From positions 3,831,501-3,895,500 of the forward strand of contig NZ_CP107783.1 in NCBI RefSeq assembly GCF_036345255.1: a stretch of 64,000 nt of DNA, in the 5' to 3' direction. The stretch's first letter is position 1; every line of letters starts with the position of its first letter. Below are positions 18,172 to 26,756 of this stretch, piece by piece. The notes below the pieces were generated by a model. It saw nothing but the letters and a program-made list of their open reading frames with translations, was not told where the DNA came from and made no database searches. The position numbers and the translations under genes were made by a program. The stretch comes from Streptomyces sp. NBC_00569 (GTDB lineage: Bacteria > Actinomycetota > Actinomycetes > Streptomycetales > Streptomycetaceae).

Positions 18172-19344
18172 ATGATCGAGGCAGTCGGCCTGACGAAGCG
18201 CTACGGCGCCAAGACAGCCGTGTACAACCTTTCCTTCCAGGTCCGGCCGGGTACGGTGACCGGCTTCCTGGGTCCGAACGGGTCCGGCAAGTCGACGACC
18301 ATGCGCATGATCCTGGGTCTCGACCAGCCGACGACCGGCCAGGTGACCATCGGCGGCTACCCGTACCGCAAGCTCCCCAACGCCCCGCGGCAGGTCGGCG
18401 CCCTGCTCGACGCCAAGGCGGTGCACGGCGGCCGGCACGCCCGTAACCACCTGCTCTGCCTCGCGCAGCTGTCCGGCATCCCGGCCCGCCGCGTGGACGA
18501 GGTGCTCGGCGTCGTCGGCCTCCAGGACGTGGCGAAGAAGCGCTCCAAGGGCTTCTCGCTCGGCATGGGCCAGCGCCTCGGCATCGCGGCCGCACTGCTG
18601 GGCGACCCGCAGGTGCTCCTCTTCGACGAGCCGGTCAACGGCCTCGACCCGGAGGGCATCCTCTGGGTCAGGAACCTGATGAAGTCGCTCGCCGCCGAGG
18701 GCCGCACCGTCTTCGTCTCCTCGCACCTGATGAGCGAGATGGCGCTGACCGCCGAGCACCTGATCGTCATCGGCCGCGGGCAGCTCCTCGCCGACATGAG
18801 CGTGCGGGACTTCATCTCGCACAACTCGGCCGACTTCGCGCGGGTGCGCACGCCGGAGGCGGAGCCGCAGCAGCGCGAGAAGCTGACGGCCGCGCTGACC
18901 GAGGCGGGCGGCCAGGTGCTGCCCGAGCAGGACGGCGCGCTGCGCGTCATGGGCCTGCCGCTCCCCCGCATCAGCGACCTGGCGCACGGCGCCGACGTAC
19001 GGCTGTGGGAGCTCTCGCCGCACCAGGCCTCGCTGGAGGAGGCGTACATGCGGATGACGCAGGGCGCCGTCGACTACCGCTCGACCGTCGACCAGCGTGC
19101 CGGTCTTCAGCAGCAGCTGCCGCCGGGCGCGATGCCGCAGCAGCAGTTCCCCGCGCCCGGCCAGGGCCAGCCGGACTGGTACGCGCCGCCGCCGCCCCAG
19201 CAGGGCGGTCAGCCGTTCGCCCCGCCGCAGGCCGCACCCGGCGGGCCGAACCCGTACGCCGCGCCGCAGCAGCCGCCGGCCGCGCCCGCGGCACCCGCAG
19301 CCCCTGCCCCCGCCGACCTGAACAAGCCCGAGGACCCCCGATGA
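18172..19344 (+). CDS. ABC transporter ATP-binding protein (second pair) with proline/glutamine-rich tail
   Basis: A 390-residue ATPase highly similar to the one at 16272: GPNGSGKSTTMRM, FSLGMGQRLGIAAALLG, LLFDEPVNGLDPEGILW and SSHLMSEMALT. It differs by a C-terminal extension of about 85 residues rich in P, Q, A and G (AAPQQPPAAPAAPAAPAP), probably disordered. I begin at ATG 18172 (MIEAVGLTKRYG) by homology to the first copy; a GTG at 18163 is the alternative, and neither has an ideal ribosome site. Its TGA overlaps the next ATG. Confidence 0.9.
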   Translation: MIEAVGLTKRYGAKTAVYNLSFQVRPGTVTGFLGPNGSGKSTTMRMILGLDQPTTGQVTIGGYPYRKLPNAPRQVGALLDAKAVHGGRHARNHLLCLAQLSGIPARRVDEVLGVVGLQDVAKKRSKGFSLGMGQRLGIAAALLGDPQVLLFDEPVNGLDPEGILWVRNLMKSLAAEGRTVFVSSHLMSEMALTAEHLIVIGRGQLLADMSVRDFISHNSADFARVRTPEAEPQQREKLTAALTEAGGQVLPEQDGALRVMGLPLPRISDLAHGADVRLWELSPHQASLEEAYMRMTQGAVDYRSTVDQRAGLQQQLPPGAMPQQQFPAPGQGQPDWYAPPPPQQGGQPFAPPQAAPGGPNPYAAPQQPPAAPAAPAAPAPADLNKPEDPR

Positions 19345-20198
19345 CGACGCCGCCCCCGCAGCCGGCTCCGCAGGCCTACGCCCAGCAGAGTGCGCCCAAC
19401 TGGCAGGGCGCGCCCGGCACTTCGTACACCTCGCCCATCCCGGTCACGCGCACGCACCTGGGGCACGCGCTCGCCTCGGAGTGGACGAAGATCAAGTCCG
19501 TACGCTCCACGCTCTGGACGCTCGGCATCTTCCTGTTCCTGGTCCTCGGCGGCGGCCTGTTCGTCTCCGCGCAGACCGAGGACCTCAACTACCAGGACCT
19601 GCCCTTCACGTTCCCGGCCTTCATCGGCCTGCTGCTCGGCCAGATCTGCCTGATCACGCTGGGCGTCCTCGTGACGTCGTCGGAGTACGGCACCGGCATG
19701 ATCCGTACGACGTTCACCGCGTCGCCGCAGCGCTACCGGGTGTTCGCCGCCAAGATCCTGGTGTTCTTCGCGGTCGCGTTCGTCGTCTCCGCGGGCTCCA
19801 TCCTGCTGGTGGGCCTGCTCACGTCGTCGATGCACAGCGGCCCCGAGGCGGGCGACCTGAGCTGGGGCGGCACGGTCCTCAAGGGCGGGCTCTACGTGTC
19901 CCTGCTCGGCGTCCTCGGTCTCGCCGTGGGCTCCATGCTGCGGCATTCGGCGGGCGCGATCACCGCGATGCTCGGCATCGTGCTGCTGCCGTCGATCCTG
20001 CCGGTCTTCCTGATGATCTCGCGCAGCACGCGGACGCTCGGCGAGAAGATGCAGGAGTACAACGCCATCAACGCCCTCGCCAAGATCTTCGGCGCGGACG
20101 GCGGGAGCACGGGCGGGTCCCAGGTGTGGCTGCTCGTCGGCGTCACGGCCGCGGCCGTGGTCGGCGCGTTCGCGCTGCTCGAGCGGCGCGACGTGTAG
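19341..20198 (+). CDS. ABC-2 type permease (second pair) with N-terminal proline/glutamine-rich extension
   Basis: A 285-residue permease translationally coupled to the second ATPase (ATGA). After about 40 disordered residues (MTTPPPQPAPQAYAQQSAP) comes SEWTKIKSVRSTLWTL, matching the first permease, then TSSEYGTGMIRTTFTASPQRYRV and about six transmembrane segments. The low-complexity tail of the ATPase and head of this permease adjoin each other in the DNA, so one expansion may have lengthened both proteins. Confidence 0.9.
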   Translation: MTTPPPQPAPQAYAQQSAPNWQGAPGTSYTSPIPVTRTHLGHALASEWTKIKSVRSTLWTLGIFLFLVLGGGLFVSAQTEDLNYQDLPFTFPAFIGLLLGQICLITLGVLVTSSEYGTGMIRTTFTASPQRYRVFAAKILVFFAVAFVVSAGSILLVGLLTSSMHSGPEAGDLSWGGTVLKGGLYVSLLGVLGLAVGSMLRHSAGAITAMLGIVLLPSILPVFLMISRSTRTLGEKMQEYNAINALAKIFGADGGSTGGSQVWLLVGVTAAAVVGAFALLERRDV

Positions 20199-20226
20199 AG
20201 CTGTCGGCACCGGGAGCTGTCGGCCC

Positions 20227-20416
20227 CTAGGGTCTGTCCGGCGGATCAGGTCGCACTCAGGGGCCTGCGCTGATCTGTGCTGGTGAGCGGGGTCTGGTGC
20301 GTCGAGATGCAAGGCGGAGGAGGGCGACAACGCGGAGCGTTGGCAACCGACGACAACGCCGCAGATCGGCGTGCCAGACCCCGCGCCCGCGACAAGATCC
20401 GCCGGACAGGCCCTAG
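20227..20416. mobile_element. MITE-like element with 21-bp inverted ends
   Basis: The arms at 20227-20247 and 20396-20416 are reverse complements with one mismatch in 21 bases (core CTGTCCGGCGGATC), and the outermost bases form CTAG at each end, compatible with a TA target duplication. The 190-bp body has no credible gene. The same CTGTCCGGCGGATC ends are, to my memory, common on Streptomyces insertion sequences and their non-autonomous relatives. The right end coincides with the stop codon of the neighbouring gene. Confidence 0.78.
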
Positions 20417-20754
20417 TAGCGAGGCGCGTTCCTGGACCGCTGCACCCGTGTGGTGCGGCGGTCCTTCGCGTTCCAGCAGGCCTTGTGCCAGTGCCGGCGC
20501 TCGTCGACGCCCGAGTGCTCGGGCCAGGCCACCACGTGCGCGACCCCGGAGGGGATCTCCTGGTCGCAGCCGGGGCACCGGTACGTCTTGCCGGCCGCGC
20601 TCGCGCCCGCGACCTGGCGCACGCTCCACTCCTCGCCCTGCCAGCTCTCCGTACGCTGGAATCCGCCGTAACGGCTGCCCTGCTCCTCGTCCGGTACCTT
20701 GCTGGACGGTCGGCCGCCGCGACGGGGCGACGTCTGGTTTCGGCGCGGGGACAC
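20413..20754 (-). CDS. Small basic protein with putative zinc-binding motif
   Basis: A 113-residue protein started at GTG 20754 behind GAGGAG. An arginine-rich N-terminus is followed by KTYRCPGCDQEIPSGVAHVV, then WPEH, RRHWHKACW and a basic end (RTTRVQRSRNAPRY). The C-x2-C pair, the histidines and H-x3-C suggest a zinc ribbon that may bind nucleic acid. Homologues, from memory, are common in Streptomyces and often labelled ATP/GTP-binding without reason; I see no P-loop. The TAG stop lies within the end of the adjacent inverted-repeat element. Confidence 0.75.
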   Translation of the reverse strand: MSPRRNQTSPRRGGRPSSKVPDEEQGSRYGGFQRTESWQGEEWSVRQVAGASAAGKTYRCPGCDQEIPSGVAHVVAWPEHSGVDERRHWHKACWNAKDRRTTRVQRSRNAPRY

Positions 20755-20968
20755 CGGATCTCCTCTAGGACTTGTACAGGTGCCTGCACAGGGACTGGGG
20801 TTCACGTCCAGCGTACGCGGACGCCTCTCGGGTACCCGCACGACGTCATACCCATGAGTTCTCCGGAAAATCTGCCAATCTCCATGGCAAGCCGTGCCCT
20901 TGGCACTTGTCAGCCGTTAATGCCGGTAGGGGGAGTGCCGCGTCGGCGCCAAGAAAGGCAGGAGTGCG

Positions 20969-21997
20969 ATGCGCTTAGGAACTTTTGTACTGGCGGCCCA
21001 GTTCCCCGGCCAGGGACAGGGGGAGGCCCTGCACCGGGCGGTGCGGTCCGCCGAGGTGGCCGAGGAGGCCGGGCTCGACTCGGTCTGGCTGGCGGAGCAC
21101 CACTTCGTGCCGTACGGCACCTGTCCGTCCGCGGTGACGCTCGCCGCGTTGCTCCTCGGCCGCACCCGGCACATCCGCGTCGGCACGGCGGTGAGCGTGC
21201 TGCCGACCGCCCACCCGGTCGCCCTCGGCGAGCAGGCGGCGCTGCTGCATGTGACGTCCGGCGGCCGCTTCTCGCTCGGCGTCGGCCGCGGCGGCCCCTG
21301 GGTGGACCTGGAAGTCTTCGGCTCGGGCATCGCGGCGTACGAGGAGGGGTTCCCGGAGTCCCTGGACCTGCTGCTGCGCTGGCTGCGCGAGCCCCGCGTC
21401 GAGGCCGAGGGGGAACGGTTCGGTTTCCGCGAGGTCGCCGTGGTCCCGCGCCCCGACGAGGCGCTGAACTCCCCCGACGGCCCCGAGGTGGTGGTCGCCT
21501 GCACCTCACCGAAGAGCGTGCGCCTCGCGGCGGAGCGCGGCCTTCCGATGCTGCTCGGCATGCACGCCGGGGACGAGGAGAAGGCCGAGATGGTCTCCCT
21601 GTGGCGCACGCACGCGCGGGCCGCCGGCCGCGGCCCGGAGGAGATCCACGCCGCGCCGCACGTCTCGGCCGGAGTGGCCCAGATCGGCGACCGCGGGGCG
21701 CAGGCGCGCGAGACGCTCCTCAAGGCGATGCCCGGTTGGCTGAAACAGGGGCTCGACGCCCATGTGACGGTGGACGGCCGCACGCGGTCCATGCGGGACC
21801 CGGTCGCGTACACGGAACTGCTGTGCGGGCTGCACCCGGTGGGGACTCCCGAGCAGTGCGCGGACCGGCTCGCGGCGACCTCGGAGCGCACGGGCATCAC
21901 GCGCTTCGCGCTGCTCGTCGAGGGCTCCGGCGATCTCGCGGCCACCGAGGAGAACGTGCGCAGGCTGGGCGCCGAGGTACTCCCCCAGCTGCGCTGA
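20969..21997 (+). CDS. LLM-class (luciferase-like) flavin-dependent oxidoreductase
   Basis: A 342-residue TIM-barrel protein with the luciferase-like pattern: MRLGTFVLAAQFPGQ, EEAGLDSVWLAEHHF, RTRHIRVGTAVSVLP, HPVALGEQAALLHVTSGGRF and GVGRGGPW. Members use FMN or coenzyme F420; the sequence does not decide between them. AGGAG sits 5 bases before ATG 20969. The gene stands alone, so the substrate is unknown. Confidence 0.88.
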   Translation: MRLGTFVLAAQFPGQGQGEALHRAVRSAEVAEEAGLDSVWLAEHHFVPYGTCPSAVTLAALLLGRTRHIRVGTAVSVLPTAHPVALGEQAALLHVTSGGRFSLGVGRGGPWVDLEVFGSGIAAYEEGFPESLDLLLRWLREPRVEAEGERFGFREVAVVPRPDEALNSPDGPEVVVACTSPKSVRLAAERGLPMLLGMHAGDEEKAEMVSLWRTHARAAGRGPEEIHAAPHVSAGVAQIGDRGAQARETLLKAMPGWLKQGLDAHVTVDGRTRSMRDPVAYTELLCGLHPVGTPEQCADRLAATSERTGITRFALLVEGSGDLAATEENVRRLGAEVLPQLR

Positions 21998-22096
21998 GAC
22001 GCGTCACCGCCGTGCGGCCCGTAGTCCACCGCCCCGTACTTGTGCACCTCCCGCGTACGGAGCGGCAGACCATCCGATTCCGCCTTCAACCGGCTG

Positions 22097-22489
22097 TCAG
22101 CAGTCCCTGAGTTCAGGGGACTGGTTCAACAGCTGGTTGCGGGCCGAGGTGAAGCGGGCCAGCGTGCCGTCCACCGACGGGTCCTGTGGGAACACCGCCA
22201 GACGGTGGCAGTTCTGGAAGGCCAGCCGTACACCGAAGTGCCGCTGCAGCGCGCCACGAATCGCGTCACTCGCGAGCGCACGCAGCAGCTGCCCACGTGC
22301 CTGCTCGTCCGGCGGAGGCGTCTGGTTGTCGGCGAAGTCTCCGCCGTCGACCTTCAGCTGGGCCACCAGGGAGCTGATCATCTCCCATGCGTAAGGCAGG
22401 GAGGTCCGGACGCAGTCGACGAAGTCAGCTTCGTCGACCTCGCCTCGCTCGGCCTGTTCCAACAGTGCCGGTGAGACGTCGAGCGACAT
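22097..22489 (-). CDS. SCO5389 family protein
   Basis: A 130-residue soluble protein beginning MSLDVSPALLEQAERGEVDE behind a GAGGAG ribosome site. The middle (FVDCVRTSLPYAWEMISSL) and the C-terminal half (HFGVRLAFQNCHRLAVFP) look like a compact helical fold. It matches, from memory, the streptomycete family named after SCO5389, of unknown function. It is divergent from nucS with a 243-bp gap, a conserved pairing in the genus as I recall it. No catalytic motif is visible. Confidence 0.8.
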   Translation of the reverse strand: MSLDVSPALLEQAERGEVDEADFVDCVRTSLPYAWEMISSLVAQLKVDGGDFADNQTPPPDEQARGQLLRALASDAIRGALQRHFGVRLAFQNCHRLAVFPQDPSVDGTLARFTSARNQLLNQSPELRDC

Positions 22490-22732
22490 GGGTTCTCCTC
22501 TCGCACCCCCGCGGGGAGCGGGGGCTGACGGGCAGGTAAGGAGCGCGCGACGACGTACGACCACGAACACGCTGCGTACAGGCGTCGCGACCTCCCGCTT
22601 ATACGGTAAGCAACGTCAGGGGCCCGCAACAGGGGATCGCAGGCACAGTCGGTCCACAACCGGCCAATAACGAACCCGGCAGTTCCAGGGCGAATCGCGT
22701 GGACCACTGGTCGTCGAGTAGCGTTGCCGACC

Positions 22733-23404
22733 ATGCGTCTCGTCATCGCCCGCTGCTCCGTGGACTACGCGGGCAGGCTCACAGCCCATCTCCCGTCGGC
22801 TCCCCGCCTGATCCTCGTGAAGGCGGACGGCAGCGTCTCGATCCACGCGGACGACAGGGCCTACAAACCTCTCAACTGGATGTCCCCGCCCTGCACCCTG
22901 AAGGAGGGCACGGGCGACGACAGCGGCACCTGGACCGTCATCAACAAGGCGGGCGAGAAACTCATCATCACGATGGAGGAAGTCCTCCACGACTCCTCGC
23001 ACGAACTGGGCGTGGACCCGGGCCTCATCAAGGACGGCGTGGAAGCACACCTCCAGGAGCTCCTCGCCGACAGGATCGACACGCTCGGCGAGGGCTACAC
23101 GCTCATCCGCCGCGAGTACCCGACGGCGATCGGGCCCGTCGACATCCTGTGCCGGGACGGCGACGGCGCGACCGTGGCCATCGAGATCAAGCGCCGCGGC
23201 GAGATCGACGGCGTCGAGCAACTCACGCGCTATCTCGAGCTGTTGAACCGCGACCCGCACCTCGCCCCGGTGCGCGGCATCTTCGCCGCCCAGGAGATCA
23301 AGCCGCAGGCCCGCGTCCTGGCCACGGACCGCGGCATCGGCTGCACGGTCCTGGACTACGACGCCCTGCGCGGCATCGAGGACGACAAGCTCCGCCTGTT
23401 CTGA
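22733..23404 (+). CDS. nucS: Endonuclease NucS (mismatch-specific, EndoMS type)
   Basis: A 223-residue nuclease of non-canonical mismatch repair in Actinobacteria, which lack MutS/MutL. The N-terminal DNA-binding domain ([16 protein letters not shown]) is followed by the RecB-like nuclease core: Asp137 in GPVDILC, and Glu151 and Lys153 in [12 protein letters not shown]. The protein ends KLRLF, the sliding-clamp-binding tail seen in the family. A TAGCGT -10-like box eight bases before ATG 22733 and no ribosome site point to a leaderless or near-leaderless message. Length is normal. Confidence 0.95.
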   Translation: MRLVIARCSVDYAGRLTAHLPSAPRLILVKADGSVSIHADDRAYKPLNWMSPPCTLKEGTGDDSGTWTVINKAGEKLIITMEEVLHDSSHELGVDPGLIKDGVEAHLQELLADRIDTLGEGYTLIRREYPTAIGPVDILCRDGDGATVAIEIKRRGEIDGVEQLTRYLELLNRDPHLAPVRGIFAAQEIKPQARVLATDRGIGCTVLDYDALRGIEDDKLRLF

Positions 23405-23418
23405 TCCGTCAGGCATGA

Positions 23419-23452
23419 CTGAGGGCCGGGTTCACAGGAACCCGGCCCTCAG
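23419..23452. terminator. Bidirectional terminator between nucS and the NTPase gene
   Basis: A perfect 15-bp stem (CTGAGGGCCGGGTTC, 23419-23433; GAACCCGGCCCTCAG, 23438-23452) with loop ACAG lies between the two convergent genes and can serve both. Confidence 0.88.
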
Positions 23453-23476
23453 CCATGTGCCGCGTGCGTACGGCGC

Positions 23477-26047
23477 TCAGATCGTCGGCGAGGCGCCCGG
23501 CCCGCTGGGCGAGCCCGGCGCGCCGTACGCCGGGCTGCTCATCGCGGAGCTGCCGCTCGGCGCCGGACCACTGGCCGAATCGGACGTGTCCGGGGACGAC
23601 GGCGTGGTGGACGGCGGCTCGGGCGACGACGGCGGCGGGGAGCTCGTCGGGGGCTTGGACGTCGGCGGCTTCGACGTCGGGGGCTTGGACGTGGGCGGCT
23701 TGGTGGACGGCGACTTCGACGTGGTCGGCTTGTCCGACGGCTTGCCGGAGGGCTTGTCGCTCGGCTTGTCCGACGGCTTGCCGCTCTGGGACGACGGCCC
23801 GGTGGTAGGCGTCGGATCGTCCGACGTGTTCGGGATGCCGTCCTTGCCCGGGTCGGCGGGCTGCCGGGTGGAGCCCGCGTCGCCGCCCTGGTCCGCGTCG
23901 TCGGCGCCGATCCCGCCGCCGTCCTCGCCCTGCGAGGCCGACGGGTTCACGTTGACGCTGTCGGACGGGGTGTCGTTGTTCGACGTGGCGCCGAGCGTCA
24001 CGACGGTGCCGAGGACCGCCACGAGGAGGGCTCCGGCGCCCGCGGCCGCGAGGTTGCGCCGCGTGCCGGTGAGGACGGCACGACGGGCGCCGCCGGGCTT
24101 GGCTCCGGGGCCCGGCCCGGCCTGCCGGGAAACCAGCGTGACGGGGTCCGGGAGCGGCGGCACGGGCGGCGCGAACGCGGCCGGCACCCCGCCGGGGGGC
24201 GACGCCGATTCCTCGTAGCGCGCGGCGGGGACCTCTTCGCCCGCCGCCGTACGCCCGCCGGGGAGCGCGCCGCCGGAGCGGTCCGCGACCAGGGCGAGGG
24301 CTCGGCGGCCCGCGATGGTGCCCCGCTTGTCGGCCAGCGCGCCGCGCAGGGCGATGGAGGCCTCCAGCTCGGCGCGGGCCCGGTCGAGCTGCCCGCCGAG
24401 CAGCGCGAGGATGCCCAACTCGTGGTGGAAATAGGCCTCTTCGGACACTTCACCGGAGAGCCGCGCGGCCTCCTGGCCGGCCCGCAGGCATCGCTCCCAC
24501 ATGGTCCAGCTGAGCCCGGCGGCGAACGCGGGCGCGGCCGTACGGGCGAGCAGCACCGCGACGCTGCCCTCCGCGTCCGGACCGGCCGGCGTCGTGACGG
24601 GCACGAGTACGGTCAGCGCGGCGAGCAGGGCGTCGGCCTCGGCCGCGACCCGCTCGGGCCCGACCGAGGGGTGTCCGGCCCACCACGCGTAGTGCTGGGC
24701 GGCGGTGTGCGCCTGGCCGCCGGTGTCGTCGGCGTATCCCGCGGTCGCCAGCTGCTCCTGTACGCCGCTGGCCAGGCGGTACCGGCCGCCTACCGGGGTG
24801 ACGAGGGCGCAGCCGACGAGTTCGCCGAGGGCCGCGTCGGCGTGGGTGTCGCCCACGAGCGCGGGCAGGTGGGCCTGGTGCGGTATCTCGCCGCCGAGGG
24901 CGACGGCGAACCGCAGGGTGGCGCGGGCCGATTCGCTGAGCCGGGACGCGAGCAGGGCCGCGGGCGCGGCGCCGTCGGCGAGCGAGGGCAGCGGCACGTC
25001 GTGGCCGTCCTCGGCGTCGAAGGGCGCGTCCACGGGCGGGGCGCCGGGTCCTCCGAAGTAGCCGAACTCGTCGAAGGCGTTCGGGTCGGCGCGCAGCCGG
25101 TCGCGCTGGCGCAGGAGCGCGCCGGCCTGCACGAAGCGCAGCGGGAGCCCCTCCGACTCGAACCAGAGGTCACCGGCCCAGTTCGCCTCCTCGTCCGTGA
25201 GGACGCGGCCGACGGACCGCTCCAGGAGTTCGAGGCCGCCGCCGCGGCCGAGGCCGCCGAGGAAGACCTCTTCGAGGTGCGAGTCGGCGGACGGCGCGGC
25301 GACATCAGGTGTGGCCGCGACCAGGAAGGCGCACTCGGGCGTCGCTTCGAGGAGCTCGTCGAGCGCGGCGCCTCCGAATTCGAGGTCGTCGAGGACGACG
25401 ACGGCACCGACGTCGTGGACGAGTTCGAGGAGCAGGGCGCGGTCGGGGCGATGCAGCGGCGCGTCGTACACGGCCGCGAAGAGGTCGTACAGCAGGTCGT
25501 TCGACGAGCGGCGGTGTCCGGAGAGCCGGACGACGCCGTCGGGCGCGATGTCCGCGCAGTCCTCGGCGACGGTGTCGAGCAGCGCGGTGCGCCCGGAGCC
25601 CGAGGGTCCGGTGAGCCGCACGGAGCGCCCGCGCGCGAGGAGCCGGACGAGCCGCTCGTGCTCCTCCTGGCGCTCCAGGAGCGGCGGTCGGGGCAGCGGG
25701 GGTCCGGCCGGCAGCGGCGGACGGGCGGCGCGGGCCATCTCGGCGCGTTCCGCCGGTGCGTACTTGACGGGCCGCCCCGGCCGCTCCCCCGGCGGGCAGG
25801 GCTCTATCTCGCTGCCGTCGACGGGGTTGACGGTGAGCAGGAAGTCGCCGGACACGAGCTGCACGGTGCGGGCGAGCCCCTGTGAGGGCTGGCCGAAGTC
25901 AGGAGTGAGGGGATCCCTGGGCGGGCGCGGGCGGCTCGCCTGGGCGTCGCTCTCGTCGTCGTGGTGGCCACGGTCCGCGCGGTCGTAGGGATCCCCGCCG
26001 TACGGGTCGTGCCCGAAGTCTTCCGGTCCCCGGTTCATCGGGTCCAT
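23477..26047 (-). CDS. Membrane-anchored STAND-like NTPase with TPR region and Ser/Pro/Lys-rich tail
   Basis: An 856-residue protein started at ATG 26047 (MDPMNRGPEDFGHDPYGGD). A disordered acidic head is followed by an NTPase domain: PLLERQEEHERL, Walker A GPSGSGRT (about 147-154) and Walker B VVLDDLEF. A helical region with a TPR-like ELGILALLGGQLDRARAEL follows, then one transmembrane helix (LAAAGAGALLVAVLGTVVTL) and about 140 residues of Ser/Thr/Pro/Lys repeats such as SKPPTSKPPTSK. The NTPase is thus cytosolic and the tail probably extends into the wall. Role unknown; signalling or assembly is a guess. Confidence 0.82.
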   Translation of the reverse strand: MDPMNRGPEDFGHDPYGGDPYDRADRGHHDDESDAQASRPRPPRDPLTPDFGQPSQGLARTVQLVSGDFLLTVNPVDGSEIEPCPPGERPGRPVKYAPAERAEMARAARPPLPAGPPLPRPPLLERQEEHERLVRLLARGRSVRLTGPSGSGRTALLDTVAEDCADIAPDGVVRLSGHRRSSNDLLYDLFAAVYDAPLHRPDRALLLELVHDVGAVVVLDDLEFGGAALDELLEATPECAFLVAATPDVAAPSADSHLEEVFLGGLGRGGGLELLERSVGRVLTDEEANWAGDLWFESEGLPLRFVQAGALLRQRDRLRADPNAFDEFGYFGGPGAPPVDAPFDAEDGHDVPLPSLADGAAPAALLASRLSESARATLRFAVALGGEIPHQAHLPALVGDTHADAALGELVGCALVTPVGGRYRLASGVQEQLATAGYADDTGGQAHTAAQHYAWWAGHPSVGPERVAAEADALLAALTVLVPVTTPAGPDAEGSVAVLLARTAAPAFAAGLSWTMWERCLRAGQEAARLSGEVSEEAYFHHELGILALLGGQLDRARAELEASIALRGALADKRGTIAGRRALALVADRSGGALPGGRTAAGEEVPAARYEESASPPGGVPAAFAPPVPPLPDPVTLVSRQAGPGPGAKPGGARRAVLTGTRRNLAAAGAGALLVAVLGTVVTLGATSNNDTPSDSVNVNPSASQGEDGGGIGADDADQGGDAGSTRQPADPGKDGIPNTSDDPTPTTGPSSQSGKPSDKPSDKPSGKPSDKPTTSKSPSTKPPTSKPPTSKPPTSKPPTSSPPPSSPEPPSTTPSSPDTSDSASGPAPSGSSAMSSPAYGAPGSPSGPGASPTI

Positions 26048-26264
26048 GGTCAAAGCCCCCCAAAAGCGTGGTGTGCCGATGCCCCTCCCGGCCTGTGCAC
26101 ACTGCGCTGTCGCTTCTGGTCCGGTGCCGGCGAGTGGGTCCGTCAATCCGCGGGCGACCGAACCCTAGACCTGGCTCAGTATCTCTGACCAGCCGGGGTG
26201 CCGCGCCGCCCGAGACGTCACAGTCTCGTGAGGATTGTGGGCGCCGCATACCGGAACGCCCGAT

Positions 26265-26588
26265 TCATACCCTGGGCAGTGACTCGACCCCGATGCCGCC
26301 CTCGATGGCGAGGATCCGGTGCAGTCGCGTCGCCACCAGGAGGCGCTGCATCTGGGGCGGCACACCCCGCAGCACGAGCCTGCGGCCGCAGCGCCCGGCC
26401 CGCCGATGGGCACCCATGATGACGCCGAGACCCGTCGCGTCCCACGAGTCCAGCTCTGACAGGTCGAGCACCAGGTCGCCGACGCCGTCGTCGAGGGCCG
26501 TGTGCAGGACCGTACGGGCGTCCGCCGCGCTGCGGACGTCGAGGCGGCCCCCGACGACCAGCTCGGCGTGGTCGCCCCTGATGTACAT
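26265..26588 (-). CDS. STAS-domain protein (anti-anti-sigma factor-like)
   Basis: A 107-residue single STAS domain (ELVVGGRLDVRSAADART, then LVLDLSELDSWDATGLGVIMG) of the SpoIIAA/RsbV type, which bind and neutralise anti-sigma factors. The position of the phosphorylated serine is Thr52 (D-A-T-G-L-G), so switching by a kinase is possible but altered. GGGGAG precedes ATG 26588. No kinase or sigma factor gene is adjacent. It lies downstream of, and on the same strand as, the 3-hydroxybutyryl-CoA dehydrogenase gene but is separated from it by a terminator. Confidence 0.88.
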   Translation of the reverse strand: MYIRGDHAELVVGGRLDVRSAADARTVLHTALDDGVGDLVLDLSELDSWDATGLGVIMGAHRRAGRCGRRLVLRGVPPQMQRLLVATRLHRILAIEGGIGVESLPRV

Positions 26589-26722
26589 ATGCGCTCCCCG
26601 AGAGTGCTTGTGTGCCGTGATTCCAGTGGTCTCTGTGTCGTACGGCGATCTGGGTATGTCACTGCAACTGACTGGCGCGGGGGCGCAGAAGTTGCCGTCT
26701 GTAAGCGAACCGATACCGAATT

Positions 26723-26748
26723 CACCCCGTGGGGTTACCCACGGGGTG
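26723..26748 (-). terminator. Terminator after the 3-hydroxybutyryl-CoA dehydrogenase gene
   Basis: A perfect 11-bp stem (CACCCCGTGGG / CCCACGGGGTG) with loop GTTA lies 8 bases after the dehydrogenase stop in its direction of transcription. Confidence 0.82.
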
Positions 26749-26756
26749 ACGAGGGA

